Made by a program: the position numbers and the translations under genes
NCBI GenBank assembly: GCA_963556145.1
Contig: OY744469.1
Span: 992,001-1,056,000 of the forward strand
Direction: 5' to 3'
Length of the DNA: 64,000 nucleotides
Source of the DNA: Hygrocybe punicea
Taxonomy: Eukaryota > Basidiomycota > Agaricomycetes > Agaricales > Hygrophoraceae
Part shown: positions 31,880 through 42,479 of the stretch, piece after piece
Layout of the letters: each line of letters opens with the position of its first letter
Numbering within the stretch: position 1 is the first letter of the stretch
The notes under the pieces: model-generated
What the model saw: only the letters and a program-made list of their open reading frames with translations
The model's database searches: none
Told to the model about the DNA's origin: nothing

Positions 31880-34800
31880 GTGGATGGTGGTCACATGTTT
31901 GAAGATTCCTCTGCAATGTTAAATGAAGAGCATGACATTGAATTCAAGGAAATTGGGAAGAGGGAGAATAAACGTCAACTTGATATGGCTACTATGCGAT
32001 CCATAATGTCTTACACAGGTTGGACAGATCCTTTACATACAGAGACATTAGTTGACCCGCCACCTCCACCAGAGATTATCCAATCTGGGAGTCAGTGGAA
32101 AGCTGTTGTGCAGAAGAGAAGACAAGAAATACTTAAACAACGGTCAGAAAATCTGTCAAGTCATATTAACAACAATTATCTAACACATCCTTCAAACCAT
32201 AACCAAGTCAAAATTGTTGATAGATCATATCTTGAAAAAAGTTCACATTCTAGTAAATCTTTGACAGCACTAAACAGCATTGTGGATGACTTCAGTTTAA
32301 ATGAAGAACAAAAAAGGGCATTTTACATTGTTGTACATCATACATCCAATGAAAATTCTGAACAGTTGAAAATGTATATTGGTGGTATGGGAGGGACCGG
32401 TAAAACACAGGTTTTGAAGGCATTAGTAAAGTTTTTCAAGTCAAGGAATGAAGCTCATCGTTTTGTTATTGTGGCACCTACTGGGTCAGCTGCAGCTCTG
32501 TTAGCAGGATCTACATATCACTATATGTTTGGTTTAAATGAGAATACTGATGAGCATATATCAAATAAACAGCTTGCCCAATTAAGATCACGACTTTTGG
32601 GTGTTGATTACATATTCTTTGATGAAGTTTCAATGTTGTCTTGTCGAGATATGTACAGAATTAGTGCCAGGATGGCTAAGATTTTTAATCAAACTGAATT
32701 GCCTTGGGGTGGATTAAACATGATATTTGCAGGAGATTTTGCACAGTTGCCACCTGCAATTGGGCATGAAAATGCTTCTCTTTACAGCAGAACTGTTGGA
32801 ACTTCTCCAACTAGCCACCAAGATCAAGAAGCTGCCATTGGAAAGTCATTGTGGCACCAGGTTACAACTGTAGTAATACTACGAGAAAACATGAGGCAAA
32901 GGATTCAAACACAGGCAGATGCACAACTAAGACAGGCTCTTACAAATATGCGATATAAAGCTTGCACTGCTGAAGATATTGTATTTCTGCGCTTACGTAT
33001 ATCAAGTAATTTACCTGGTCGTTCATCAGTGAAACATGATGACTTTAGACAAGTGTCAATCATTACTGCTTTAAATATTCACAAAGATGAGATCAATTAC
33101 TTAGGGTCATTGAGATTTTTTAAAGATACTGGTCAACCTCTGGTTGACTTCTATTCTGATGATTCAGTTGTTTCAAAAGACAGAAAAAAGGGCAAGGATT
33201 TATGCAAAAATGCAACTCGTAAGCACCACACTTTAACAGATAAAGTGTGTCAAGTTTTATGGAATCAACCTCACAGTTCCAACTCAAAGTGCATACCTGG
33301 AAAGCTTTCATTGTGTGTGGGGATGCCTGTTATGATTCGTAATAATGGTGCAACTGAGCTATGCATTACCCGTGGCCAAGAATGCTTAGTTCATAGTTGG
33401 CAGTCAGCAAAGGGTAAGCAAGGCCAGAGAGTATTGGATACATTATTTGTGACACTACTTAATCCTCCACAAAATGTGAAATTAAATGGCCTTCCTGATA
33501 ATGTTGTACCACTTACAAAAACAAGTGTTACTGTAGACTGTGCTCTACCAGATGATTCTTCAATTACAATATCACGCACTCAAGTAGAGGTACTTCCTAA
33601 TTTTTCAATGACAGATTATTCTTCACAAGGAAAGACAAGACCAAAAAATCCAGTTGATCTAAATAACAGCCGATCCCATCAATCATATTACACTGCTCTA
33701 TCACGTAGTGCTTCAGCACTTGGTACTGTCATTTTGCAAGGGTTTGATGCAAGAAAGATAACAGGTGGTGCATCTGGTGCATTATGTCAAGAATTCCGTG
33801 AGCTAGAAATTCTAGATGAAATTGTCAAATTGAGGTATAAAGGCAAGCTACCAAGTTCTGTTACTGGTGATCGCAGAAATCATCTGATTGATTCCTTTAG
33901 ATCTTGGAAAGACAAGCATTATGTTCCAGAAAATGTGCACAAGGCAATTCGGTGGAATAAGTCAGATCCATATATCCCAGGTGAAGAGGATAAAATTCTA
34001 TGGAAAGTTCTGGATAAAAAACAAAAAGTTCAAAAAGATGTTCCTTTCAAGTCAAAATATATTCCTGCCCATGGGAGTTCACCAGCATTGTTTTGTCAAA
34101 ATTCTACTAATAAGAGAAAAATAAGTGGGTCTCGATTTGCACCTCAGAGAAAGAAATTGAAAACAAATCATATTATTAATGACAGTATATTGAATTCTAT
34201 GAGCACTCCTATTGGCACCCTCTGGAGCAACAACAGCTGTGCATATGACTCTGTAATATCCATCTTATATGTCATTTGGCACAATAATAAACTTGTTTGG
34301 TCTACTTCTTTCCGAAATTTAAATTCTCAGTTTCTTGGTGTCTTGGTTGATGGATTTTCATGTTATTCTGAAGGTGATTGCTCCTTAGAAGAAGTACATG
34401 ATCACCTAAGGCACACTCTGGATCAGTATTCACACAATGAATTCCCATGGGGGGTAAATACTAGTGTCAACAATTTAATGAACACATTGCTACAAAATAA
34501 TACTCCTGTTCTTTCCTCTCATATTTCTTGTCCTCAACGTCATCCTGTGCCCAGACAGAGGGAAGCAGCACATAGTTGCCATATAGAGGTTGGAGGAATT
34601 GACTTTGAATCTATTCAGAGTGAACTTGATCTCTTTGTAATTTCTCTTGCTTCAAAGTGTACAGTCTGCAATGACTTCCTACTTCGGAAATTCACTTTTG
34701 TAAATGCCCCTCAGTTACTTGCCTTTGCTACATCTGCTTCTACAACTACTGTAGATCATAATTTGGTAGTCACAGTTGAAGGGGAAACAGATCCAAAACA

Positions 34801-34996
34801 ATATTGTCTCAGAGGTGTCATATATCATGGAAGCGATCACTTCACATCTCGTATTATCAGTTTGACAGGTCAGGTTTGGTTTCATGATGGTGTCACTACT
34901 GGGAGATCTGCAGAGTATGAAGGAATGTTGGAAGATATTGTTTTAAATATCTGCAGGTCCAAAAGGCCTTGTCTTTTGATATATGTTCTTATATAG
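31880..34996 (+). CDS. Helitron helicase half: PIF1-type helicase plus cysteine-peptidase-like C-terminus
   Basis: Continues in the frame of the Rep half (GTG codon at 31880 is not a convincing start). Superfamily 1 PIF1-like helicase: Walker A GGMGGTGKTQ, Walker B YIFFDEVSML, NMIFAGDFAQLPPA, VVILRENMRQ, and the motif VI region YYTALSRSA with SSQGKT upstream. After a basic linker (KRKISGSRFAPQRKKLK) comes a domain of about 260 residues that starts LWSNNSCAYDSVISILY and ends YHGSDHFTSRIISLTG, with CPQRHPV and CTVCNDFLL in between. The Cys box and His box order fits a ubiquitin-hydrolase-like (C19 type) cysteine peptidase. Helitrons in other lineages carry OTU or related peptidases; the family name here is inference. 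Stop at 34994-34996. Confidence 0.85.
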   Translation: MDGGHMFEDSSAMLNEEHDIEFKEIGKRENKRQLDMATMRSIMSYTGWTDPLHTETLVDPPPPPEIIQSGSQWKAVVQKRRQEILKQRSENLSSHINNNYLTHPSNHNQVKIVDRSYLEKSSHSSKSLTALNSIVDDFSLNEEQKRAFYIVVHHTSNENSEQLKMYIGGMGGTGKTQVLKALVKFFKSRNEAHRFVIVAPTGSAAALLAGSTYHYMFGLNENTDEHISNKQLAQLRSRLLGVDYIFFDEVSMLSCRDMYRISARMAKIFNQTELPWGGLNMIFAGDFAQLPPAIGHENASLYSRTVGTSPTSHQDQEAAIGKSLWHQVTTVVILRENMRQRIQTQADAQLRQALTNMRYKACTAEDIVFLRLRISSNLPGRSSVKHDDFRQVSIITALNIHKDEINYLGSLRFFKDTGQPLVDFYSDDSVVSKDRKKGKDLCKNATRKHHTLTDKVCQVLWNQPHSSNSKCIPGKLSLCVGMPVMIRNNGATELCITRGQECLVHSWQSAKGKQGQRVLDTLFVTLLNPPQNVKLNGLPDNVVPLTKTSVTVDCALPDDSSITISRTQVEVLPNFSMTDYSSQGKTRPKNPVDLNNSRSHQSYYTALSRSASALGTVILQGFDARKITGGASGALCQEFRELEILDEIVKLRYKGKLPSSVTGDRRNHLIDSFRSWKDKHYVPENVHKAIRWNKSDPYIPGEEDKILWKVLDKKQKVQKDVPFKSKYIPAHGSSPALFCQNSTNKRKISGSRFAPQRKKLKTNHIINDSILNSMSTPIGTLWSNNSCAYDSVISILYVIWHNNKLVWSTSFRNLNSQFLGVLVDGFSCYSEGDCSLEEVHDHLRHTLDQYSHNEFPWGVNTSVNNLMNTLLQNNTPVLSSHISCPQRHPVPRQREAAHSCHIEVGGIDFESIQSELDLFVISLASKCTVCNDFLLRKFTFVNAPQLLAFATSASTTTVDHNLVVTVEGETDPKQYCLRGVIYHGSDHFTSRIISLTGQVWFHDGVTTGRSAEYEGMLEDIVLNICRSKRPCLLIYVLI

Positions 34997-35093
34997 GTGA
35001 TTTATGAATATTCTCATAGGCCAACTTGTATTAATTAATTTGACTTCCTTGAATGTAGAAATATTCTTATATTTACAGCACATTATATTTTAT
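34997..35093. other. Helitron 1 3' untranslated region
   Basis: AT-rich sequence between the helicase stop codon and the hairpin cluster. Confidence 0.5.
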
Positions 35094-35264
35094 TCCGAGT
35101 CCTAAATTGATTTAGGCTCGGTCTTTTGTGACCTGAGCCCACCAAATCAAAATGTCCGATCTATTGTTGCGGCAAATGCCGGATTTGCTGGCGCTTGCCA
35201 GTGCATCCTGTCCTCAGTAGTGCGCAAAGCGCAGACGGCGGCTACCCCCCAGCCGCCCATCTAA
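35094..35264. repeat. Cluster of five hairpins at the 3' end of Helitron unit 1
   Basis: In order: CCGAGTCCTAAAT/ATTTAGGCTCGG, CGGCA-AA-TGCCG, CTGGC-GCTT-GCCAG, TGCGC-AAA-GCGCA, and GGCGGCT/AGCCGCC followed by CATCTAAG. The first two are also found, same orientation and spacing, at 10602-10685. The last one plus CTAA fits a Helitron 3' end. Confidence 0.7.
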
Positions 35265-36038
35265 GACTTATTTTTATATTTTTATATTTTATATTTGATT
35301 CTAACCACCAATATGCCAGGTGATCGCATAAACTACCACTAGCATGACCATCATGATCCCCTGCCACATCCATGACAGCAATGGCTGCAAACCCGAACCC
35401 GAACGCCTGCGCACACGAATGGGTGAATGGCGGGGTCGACAAGACTGAACACACTCAGGCTGTATATGGTATATTTTTTTCACGCCATTTTCAACATCAA
35501 TTTTATTCTGATCACTCAACACGACACAGCACTACCAATACCACCACCACCACCACCACCACCACCTCATGCTGCATACTACGCAACAACCGATCACGAC
35601 CCACGCTGTCTACACGCCCCACGCAGCGGCAGCGTGGACAACATGTACGATGCGTCGGGATACCTGCACTGAGGTGAAACGCTCCTGCAGCTGCCACGTC
35701 ATAGGCCAGCAGTAAATCGATGCCCACATACGTGAGCGAGAAGGAATACGGCGTTTTACTACGCCACCCATGTCACGGAGACGCCGGACTCTGGATTATA
35801 CTCAGTCACCTTCGATCAAATAACCACTAATGTAGCGTGTATGACATGTCAGGACCCACAGGCCAGAACCAGATGTCTGCGTACGGCTCAATGCCAGCAC
35901 CCCAATGCCAGGTCAGAATGGTGTAGGGACAGGGAGAGAATGCAGTCGTTGTTCAGACTGCGTTTGTACCAAAACTGAATTACTACAAGCGATCTCATTC
36001 ATTGTCGGCAGTTAATTTGCCCTAGTTGTATATATGGT
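35265..36038. other. Spacer between Helitron units, with (ACC)n tract and a coding remnant
   Basis: A trinucleotide (ACC)n microsatellite lies at about 35540-35566. On the minus strand, near 35930-35845, a short stretch reads TILTWHWGAGIEPYADIWFW before a stop, which looks like one exon of a degraded gene; other pieces at 35727-35242 cannot be joined to it. Confidence 0.4.
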
Positions 36039-37285
36039 CTACTCGTTAATGTCCATCACATGTAATTTCTTTGTTATCTTCTCAGTGTCGTGGTAACCTA
36101 TAACCCGCTTGATTATTGGCTTGATGTTATTGTTCGCTGGCATTATACGCTTCCTGATAGCATCCTAGAATCCTCGTATTAGTCAAGATAATCAGACTTC
36201 ACCGTTGAATGAAGTTTTACCTGAGTGAAACTACTGTTGAGTAAGGCAATAGAGTGTAGAACCGTCAACATTTTAAAGTTTTGGCCTTTCATCGGTACAG
36301 CTGTGAAACTCATTTGAACTTCGACAATGTCCCCAATGCGAAAATTTTGTGGTTTGGCGTCCTCATATCTAGTTTGGACTGTAAGTATCCAAGTATACAA
36401 CGTGAGATGTTCTGTAGCACACTACCTGATATTTCCTTCGACATCGACCAGGCAATTAAAATAATAAACCTTGTTTTCTTCACCATGTACGTAGCCTGAT
36501 TTTGCCATCGCTTCCAGAACGCCATGGGGATCTTCTGTTTCCGTGAACGGTACGGGCTCCATTCCAGGTGCATCTTTCTTAGGTGTGAAATACCTATTCG
36601 AAAGGTCAAGAGTTGAGTGTCCTGCATACGTCCCCGCACTCCAGAGGCCAAGTTTTCCATCAGGGAATTGACGTGACAATAGTGAATACATTTCTTGCAT
36701 GGAGCTCACTGCGTCATCAAAAACTGTTGTTCCTGCCCCTGTGATAGAAATCCCTTGTCTCAGGAATCTGTAGCGTGTAGGCGTTATACTGAAGGTATGT
36801 TATGAGATACTCTTCTGCATGAGCTGTCTATCATCGCACTCACGAAGGCCTTTCCATTATGGGTGGAAGATCTGTCTCGCAAACAATGCCTTGCACCGTG
36901 AATATCATCTCTTCTACTCCCCCATTGTTCTCAGCGGTGGCCTTGAGCACTCGCCATGTTGGCGGTTGATCCATGCGAGTAACATGGAATTGTTGCGTCC
37001 AATTTGTCACCTGCAAGTGCATGCACTTCGAGTGAGTGATCGTGAATGGCTCTGATTTACCCACCTTTGTCAAGTTGGCAAGCAGACGGCTTTCATCACC
37101 TCCTCGTTCTGAAGCTAATTTCTCCAGGGCAACCCCTAAGGTAAGTTTTAGTTTTGTTCTACCTAGATTTGATGAGTCCACTCACGTGCGCCTTTAAGGT
37201 CATAATTTTGGTCCATCACGCTTGAATGAAGTGCTATCGCGTTTTGCAGTATGAGATCTGTTATCCTTGCTTTTAAGCGTTCCAT
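36039..37285 (-). CDS. Gene A, copy 2: uncharacterised protein, Helitron-associated
   Basis: Start MERLKARITDLILQN at 37285. Pieces in order: VMDQNYDLKGA, VALEKLASERGGDESRLLAN, QFHVTRMDQPPTWRVLKA, MIFTVQGIVCETDLPPIME, RQGISITGAGTTVFDDAV, RQFPDGKLGLWSAGTYAGHS, FTPKKDAPGMEPVPF, KPQNFRIGDIVEVQMSF, NFKMLTVLHSIALLNSSFTQ, and a basic end DAIRKRIMPANNNIKPIIKR up to TAG at 36039. The N-terminal 60 residues are likely coiled coil. Introns of 45-60 bp have good consensus, and intron places match copy 1. No disabling change was seen. The divergent partner is gene B at 38142. Function unknown. Confidence 0.65.
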
Positions 37286-38141
37286 CTCAACCGTCTCTAT
37301 GCCGTGCAGCTTACCGCCGTGTTTGCTCTACTATACACAATGTTGCGTGGCTGAAGCTTAATGGGCATGCAACAGCTTGCGGATCAATGACCATGGTAAG
37401 CTAGGTTCTTACACCTCGCACCATTCATGCAACAACATTCGATGTTGCTAGCTACCGATGCTGAATGGGTCCGGGCCTGCCACAAGGCTGTGCGGATCAG
37501 TGCCATTTATGACAGGTTGGGCTGGATTCCTACTGTATATTCTACAGCGTTCATGCAATGTTGTGCTACTGAAGTTGTGTGGTTGACAGATTGCAGCGCG
37601 CGGTCTAGAGTGCGGTCTTGCTGTAGAGTGCGGATCAACGGAGATTCATCATGCTGTTTCTCCCACATTCACTCCATGTCAGGCTGAAACTGAGCAGGCC
37701 TGCCAGATTTGGTAGGCTTCGTGTTTCTTGTTTTTTTTAGGCAACAGACCCAAGGGTATACATTGGATCCTTCGTTGGGGTAGGCGCGACAGGATAAGAC
37801 AGACAAATGTTTCTTTGTTTAGCACGACACGTGAATCACATGACCGCTTGTCCCCGTTTTGCAACCAACATCCATGCGTGGCCTTCATAGAGAAGTCTTC
37901 TCATTGCCATCATATTGATTTGACATGCTGTCAGCACACGACTGTGTGGCGTACTCGATGTGTTCTGTGGCGTTCTTGACTCTCCACGAACTTATGCCTG
38001 GTAACATCCGCATCCCCGTTGCATTCTTAGTTCCAATATCTATTCTCATTGCTCACGATTATACTTTTTTAGTCATATATAAATCATCTCCTGCACCGTA
38101 TGCCAGTATATCCAAATTTTCCCAATTTACCTGTCATCACT
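37286..38141. promoter_or_regulatory. Divergent A2/B2 intergenic region
   Basis: 856 bp between the starts of A2 (minus) and B2 (plus), expected to hold both promoters. No gene, and no strong motif that I would name. Confidence 0.4.
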
Positions 38142-41128
38142 ATGCCCAATCGTACATCTGCTGCAAAAACGAGGTCAGCATTGCTCCACTTTCCCTGAGT
38201 GTGGTATGTTCTCAATCGCATTCAGCGCTACCAAATCGGTAACAAAAAAGGTCCACCCGATGGCTGGCACACCGAGTCCTAATCGGTACTTCCTAGTTGT
38301 TATTTTATTGTGTTATTCGTGCTCATGCAGACTAGGAAAACTACCACAAAGCGCAAGACGCGAGAGGTGATTTCTGACTCTGACATGTATGTCAATTCAT
38401 TGTATTCAGGGAGAGCTACTTACTTCATTATTCTATCCAGTGAGATTGTCGAGAGTCCCGAGAGCCCTTTGAAGAGAAAGCGAACATCTGTGTCTAATCC
38501 TGCCCCTGGTTCTGCCGATTATGAAAATCTTCCTCCTGTTTCCATCATGTTTGTACCATCTTATTCTGTCTACTGCTCCAGACTGATGCCTCTCAGGGCC
38601 CAGGTTGAAGCAGCGCTTCTTGGTTCGAATTCTTCTATTGCCTTCGGTAGTGCTGATGAGGCTGACTTATCCACTGAGGAGGAAATCCCGAGGTTTGTTT
38701 TCTCTTCTTGAGTCTATCAATGTTCTGATAATCTGATTTTCTGCCTGCGTCGTGAACAGGTCCACCAGTGTAAAGGGAAAGTCTACATCTATGAAAGATA
38801 AGCCCACAGCCACCGAGGGAAGAGCTGTGGCAGAAAAGGGAGAGCGTCACGTCATTGGTAGCGAACCTAAAGTGTTATCCGGAGGGGCCGACTTATCCAC
38901 TGAGGAGGAAATTTCAAGGTTCATTTTCTCTCTTGAGTCATTTTGTTTTTTTTCCTGCATTGTGAACAGGTCCACCACCATGAAGGGAAAATCTACAACT
39001 ATGAAAAATAAGCCCACAGTCGCCAAGGGAAAAGCTGCAGCAAAGGCTCTCAAGGCCAAATTTCCTTCGTCGTCGTATGTGCTTTGCTCCTCGGTCTGCC
39101 ATATCCTGACTGTCTACTTCAGCCCTGAAATAGATCTCTGCGATGCTCCCACTTCTCCGGCAGCGAAGGGAAAAGCTCTCAAGGCCGATCTTCCTTCTCG
39201 GTCGTATGTGCTTTACTCCTTAGTCGGCCATATCCTGACTGTCTACTTCAGTTCTGAAACGGAACTCCGCGATGCTCCCACTATGAAAGACAAGCCCACA
39301 GCCGCTGAGGGAAAAGCTGCAGCAGCAAAGGGAAAGGCTCTCAAGACCAATCTTCCTTCTCCGTCGTATGTGCTTTGCTCCTCAGCCTGCTGTAACCTGA
39401 CTGTCTACTTCAGCCCTGAAACAGAACTCCGTGATGCTCCCACTTCTCCTACACGGCCCCGTTCCAGGTGAGTCACATCGTTCACCATCTAAGTCATGTC
39501 TCATGCATTAGTAGCAGACCAAAAGTGTTATCCGAAAAAGCTCGCCTTATCAATGAGCAGTCAGTATAATTGTGCTTCGCTTCTTGGGTTCACTAATTTT
39601 TTTCATTGAAGGACTTTACCTCGTGCTCAGAAACCTCTTTCCACGTCAGAAAAGGTTGATAATACTGCGACGTATGTGTACAGCTAAACTTGCTAAACTC
39701 TTACACTCATTCCCTATTGATACAGGCTTCCTGTTGTCGCCACTGTTGACAATGAAGACGAAAAAGTCAGGGATGTTGTGCCATCCCCCATCGTCAATTC
39801 GTGAGGTTGCTTTATGTCACTGTTTAAGTATGGCTCATGAAGAACCAGAGATGTCGATGAGGACAATAACAGTCCAGTAGAATTGGAAGGTGATAGCGTC
39901 TCGTTGGATGACGGATTGTATATCTATCTCAACAATCTAAGATGCCTTCACTGACGATTCACCAGGGCCAGTGTTTCTGGAGAAATCGGCGATGATCAAG
40001 ATCCCAGTGACGTTGGTGAGGATGATCAAGATTTGAGTTTGGCTGTAATGCGCGCCGACCTGCAAGATGTGAATTTACTTAAGATATACAAGAATCTTCC
40101 TAATCTTCGGTATGTTCCCCTTTTGTTGTCTATTATATATGATTTCATTCCAAGCTTTGCAGCCACTTCTGCGATGTTCAGCCGTTTGCGTCCAACTTTC
40201 AAGTTGACTCTGAATCACCTCGCGTCTCTTTTTCGACTTTGATTAAAACTCTTTCTAAGACTTCGATCGAGTATGTATTCCCTTCTCACATCATCTACGA
40301 AGACCTTACTTACTCCTGATATAGATCTTTGTTGAAAGGTTTGGTCTTTGTTAGATCTGGCAACTTCGTCAACACAAGTCGAATAGATCCTCAGCAGCTT
40401 GTTGTTGAGTCTCACCGTCTCCATATTGCTGGAACCAACAATAATGCAGTGGGAATTATGCTTGGTGTCACTACAGAGTGCCATATTGTATCGGAGGGAA
40501 CAGCTGGTTCCTCGTCTGCACCTTATCCGGTGCACAAAGTCACCATTGTTCCCTTTGCGCAAGAGATGCGAAGGGATACATCCATTTGGGGTCAACTTTT
40601 CGGATTCGATGTCATTCCTGGATCAGTTTCCGTCAATGGTATCTCCTTTCTCACCCGGAAGCAGGGTAAGATTCTTGGTACCATCTTTGCTTATTTTTGC
40701 GTGATCTTTCTGTTGTAGCCCAGAGTGCCCCCTCATCGCCAATCAAAGGTGGCCTTTTTATAAATGTTGCAAGTTCCTCAGTTCCCAGCATGCGCCGTGT
40801 GGGTAAAACCTCTTTCTATCCATCCTCGCGTGGTTTTGAAGAAAAAAGTACGTTGTCCTGTTATCCCTCTTGCATGGCTGACTTAACTTCCTTGGTAGTC
40901 CCTATCTATGATGGCCGTTCTAAGGCCGGGAAGGCATTTTCTTTCACAGAAGGCGAATTCGAGCGGTTGTCGAATTTACCATTGTATAGGAAAGGAAATG
41001 CAGATCTTCCTCCCAGATCCGTGGTTGCGGTGGGATATACGCTGAGTACTTATTTTGGGAACCAGTCTGGGTTGAGTATTCTTTCTTCCAACATTCAGTT
41101 TGTCATTTTGTTAGGTATAGCGGCGTAG
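38142..41128 (+). CDS. Gene B, copy 2: repetitive Lys/Ala-rich N-terminus and conserved C-terminal domains
   Basis: Starts MPNRTSAAKT at 38142 (compare MSTRTASK in copy 1), spliced to TRKTTTKRKTREVISDSD. Then EIVESPESPLKRKRTS and NLPPVS, repeated acidic and basic exons (STEEE, KGKSTTMKNKPTVAKGKAAA), and the conserved part LAVMRADLQDVNLLKIYKNL, VVESHRLHIAGTNNNAVGIM, GVTTECHIVSEGT, HKVTIVPFAQEMRRDTSIWG. The C-terminal domain is VPIYDGRSKAGKAF..LPPRSVVAVGYTLSTYF..IQFVILLGIAA, stop near 41128. This resembles a widespread agaricomycete family with unknown role. Three exon-intron units at 39059-39440 are tandem copies with 48-bp introns. Looks intact, unlike copy 1. Confidence 0.65.
39075..39413 (+). 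repeat. Three near-identical 48-bp introns in tandem exon-intron repeats
   Basis: Introns 39075-39122, 39204-39251 and 39366-39413 each begin GTATGTGCTTT and end CTGACTGTCTACTTCAG. All are 48 bp, a multiple of three, and have no stop, so the frame stays open across them. An earlier exon-intron unit (GAGGAAAT..GTGAACAGGTCCACCA) is also duplicated at about 38680-38770 and 38910-38980. Confidence 0.75.
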
Positions 41129-41243
41129 TTTAAATGTTTTTACTTGTCTTGCGTCGATCACTACTTGTGCCTGTGGGTTGTCATAAATGGACTGGTGAAT
41201 TGCCCATCAAGCGTTGTGATACATCGTCTGCATCCTTCCATAA

Positions 41244-42479
41244 GTGACCTCCCCTCACATCCCCATTGGCTTGCTTCCTCGTACGTCGAGATCACATTCA
41301 ATCTCTTGTATGCCTGGCTATGCCCATATTGCCGGTCTTCTCCCTTGCTCACACATTCGACGTACCAATCCCGACAAACCACGTACCCTCACTTTAGACG
41401 GCGAAATCGTGTTGGGCACTAGCGACGATGGGTGTGTGCAAACCGTCCGCGCCCTCCTTCAATATTTTCTGCCTTTCGACACCAACCTTGAAGGCGGCCT
41501 CATATGAGGATGGCTCGAGACATGCATCATCTACATCACTGCACCCCATGGTAGCGGCATACTACATTATAGCATGTACTTTCTACATCGTCATCTGGTT
41601 GGTGCCCTGCATTTGCGTAACTAACGAGAAAGCGGCTGCTGACCCGTGTCGAACTACACATACAGGTCTACGCGACTGTCTATCCTGTTTTCCATCATTC
41701 ACATCGACACGGACCAGATATGGCGAAAGCGTATGCTTTATGTCGCCGCGCTGTTCCTCCTGGTGTGTACGATCCTGATTAGCCAACTCTTTTGGATCTG
41801 CGAACGTGAACCCCATTGGAAAGATGCGAAGAACCCGCAGTGTAACCTCGGCAAGCAAGTCACCATTTGCCAACTCGTCTGTCCATCGTTTTTTTGCATT
41901 CTAATTCTAATTCTTCATATATTGTTTGGTCTTTTAAGTGGACACCATTGCGGACAGTATATTGATTATTGCGCCGCTGAGGCTTTTGGCTGGACTGATA
42001 GACAAAGGCCTCCGACACCGTCTCATGATCATCTTCTCAACTTGTATAGTCACGACGATCGTGTCCCTTGTGCATGCAGCATACATCATCAGAAACAGCG
42101 GACCCAAAATCCTTGTAGCCGCCGCCGTCGAGGTAAGTCTTAGTTGTTTTCATTTTCTCCGTCTTCTGCTTTCCTTTTCCGACGATTCTTTCCACACCAG
42201 AACTGCATGTCTTTGATTGTGTGCAACGTCCCCATGGTGTTCTCCGCGACGTTCTACAGTCCCAAATGCATAGAGCACTCGCGGCCGTCTGCAGTGTCTA
42301 CCTTTATGATGAAATTTGCGAACCACACTCGCAAAGAGTCCGCGGCGACGCACGACATGGGGACGATTAACGTCACCACGGTCACACAGGTGTCGGTGTC
42401 GCCCAAGCAGGATCAGTGGACGTTCATGGATGATTCGGATGACGAGATTGCACCCCGGAAAATGTCCCAGGTGGTTTGA
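41244..42479 (+). CDS. Multi-pass membrane protein, fungal rhodopsin/Pth11-like type
   Basis: Several spliced exons encode hydrophobic helices: PMVAAYYIIACTFYIVIW, then an intron 41598-41665 (68 bp), STRLSILFSIIHIDTDQIW, LYVAALFLLVCTILISQLFW, then a second intron (41911 to about 41938) joining QLV-DTIADSILIIAPLRLL, IFSTCIVTTIVSLVHAAYII, and a third (GTAAGT..CACCAG, about 42132-42201) joining AAAVE-NCMSLIVCNVPMV. A polar cytoplasmic tail ends QWTFMDDSDDEIAPRKMSQV at 42479. Order and motifs fit the seven-TM rhodopsin-like family of fungi. The N-terminal exon(s) before 41540 are uncertain. It lies between gene B and the Helitron Rep gene, but has no counterpart in unit 1. Confidence 0.7.

Larger units (their letters stand above)
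21845..35264 (+). mobile_element. Helitron unit 1 (gene A, gene B, Rep/helicase)
   Basis: Order A (minus), B (plus), Rep plus PIF1-type helicase (plus) repeats in the same order at 36039-51592. The 3' end is proposed at 35264 because a 7-bp hairpin (GGCGGCT / AGCCGCC, 35237-35257) is followed after three bases by CTAA, which fits the hairpin plus CTRR end of Helitrons. The 5' end (expected TC) was not located, so the stated start is only the end of gene A. The flanking base after CTAA is G, not the T usually expected. Confidence 0.5.

Noticed and set aside
41161..41873. Minus-strand frames in the membrane-protein gene
   Set aside because: The plus strand has consistent hydrophobic exons joined by good introns; the minus frames have no motif.
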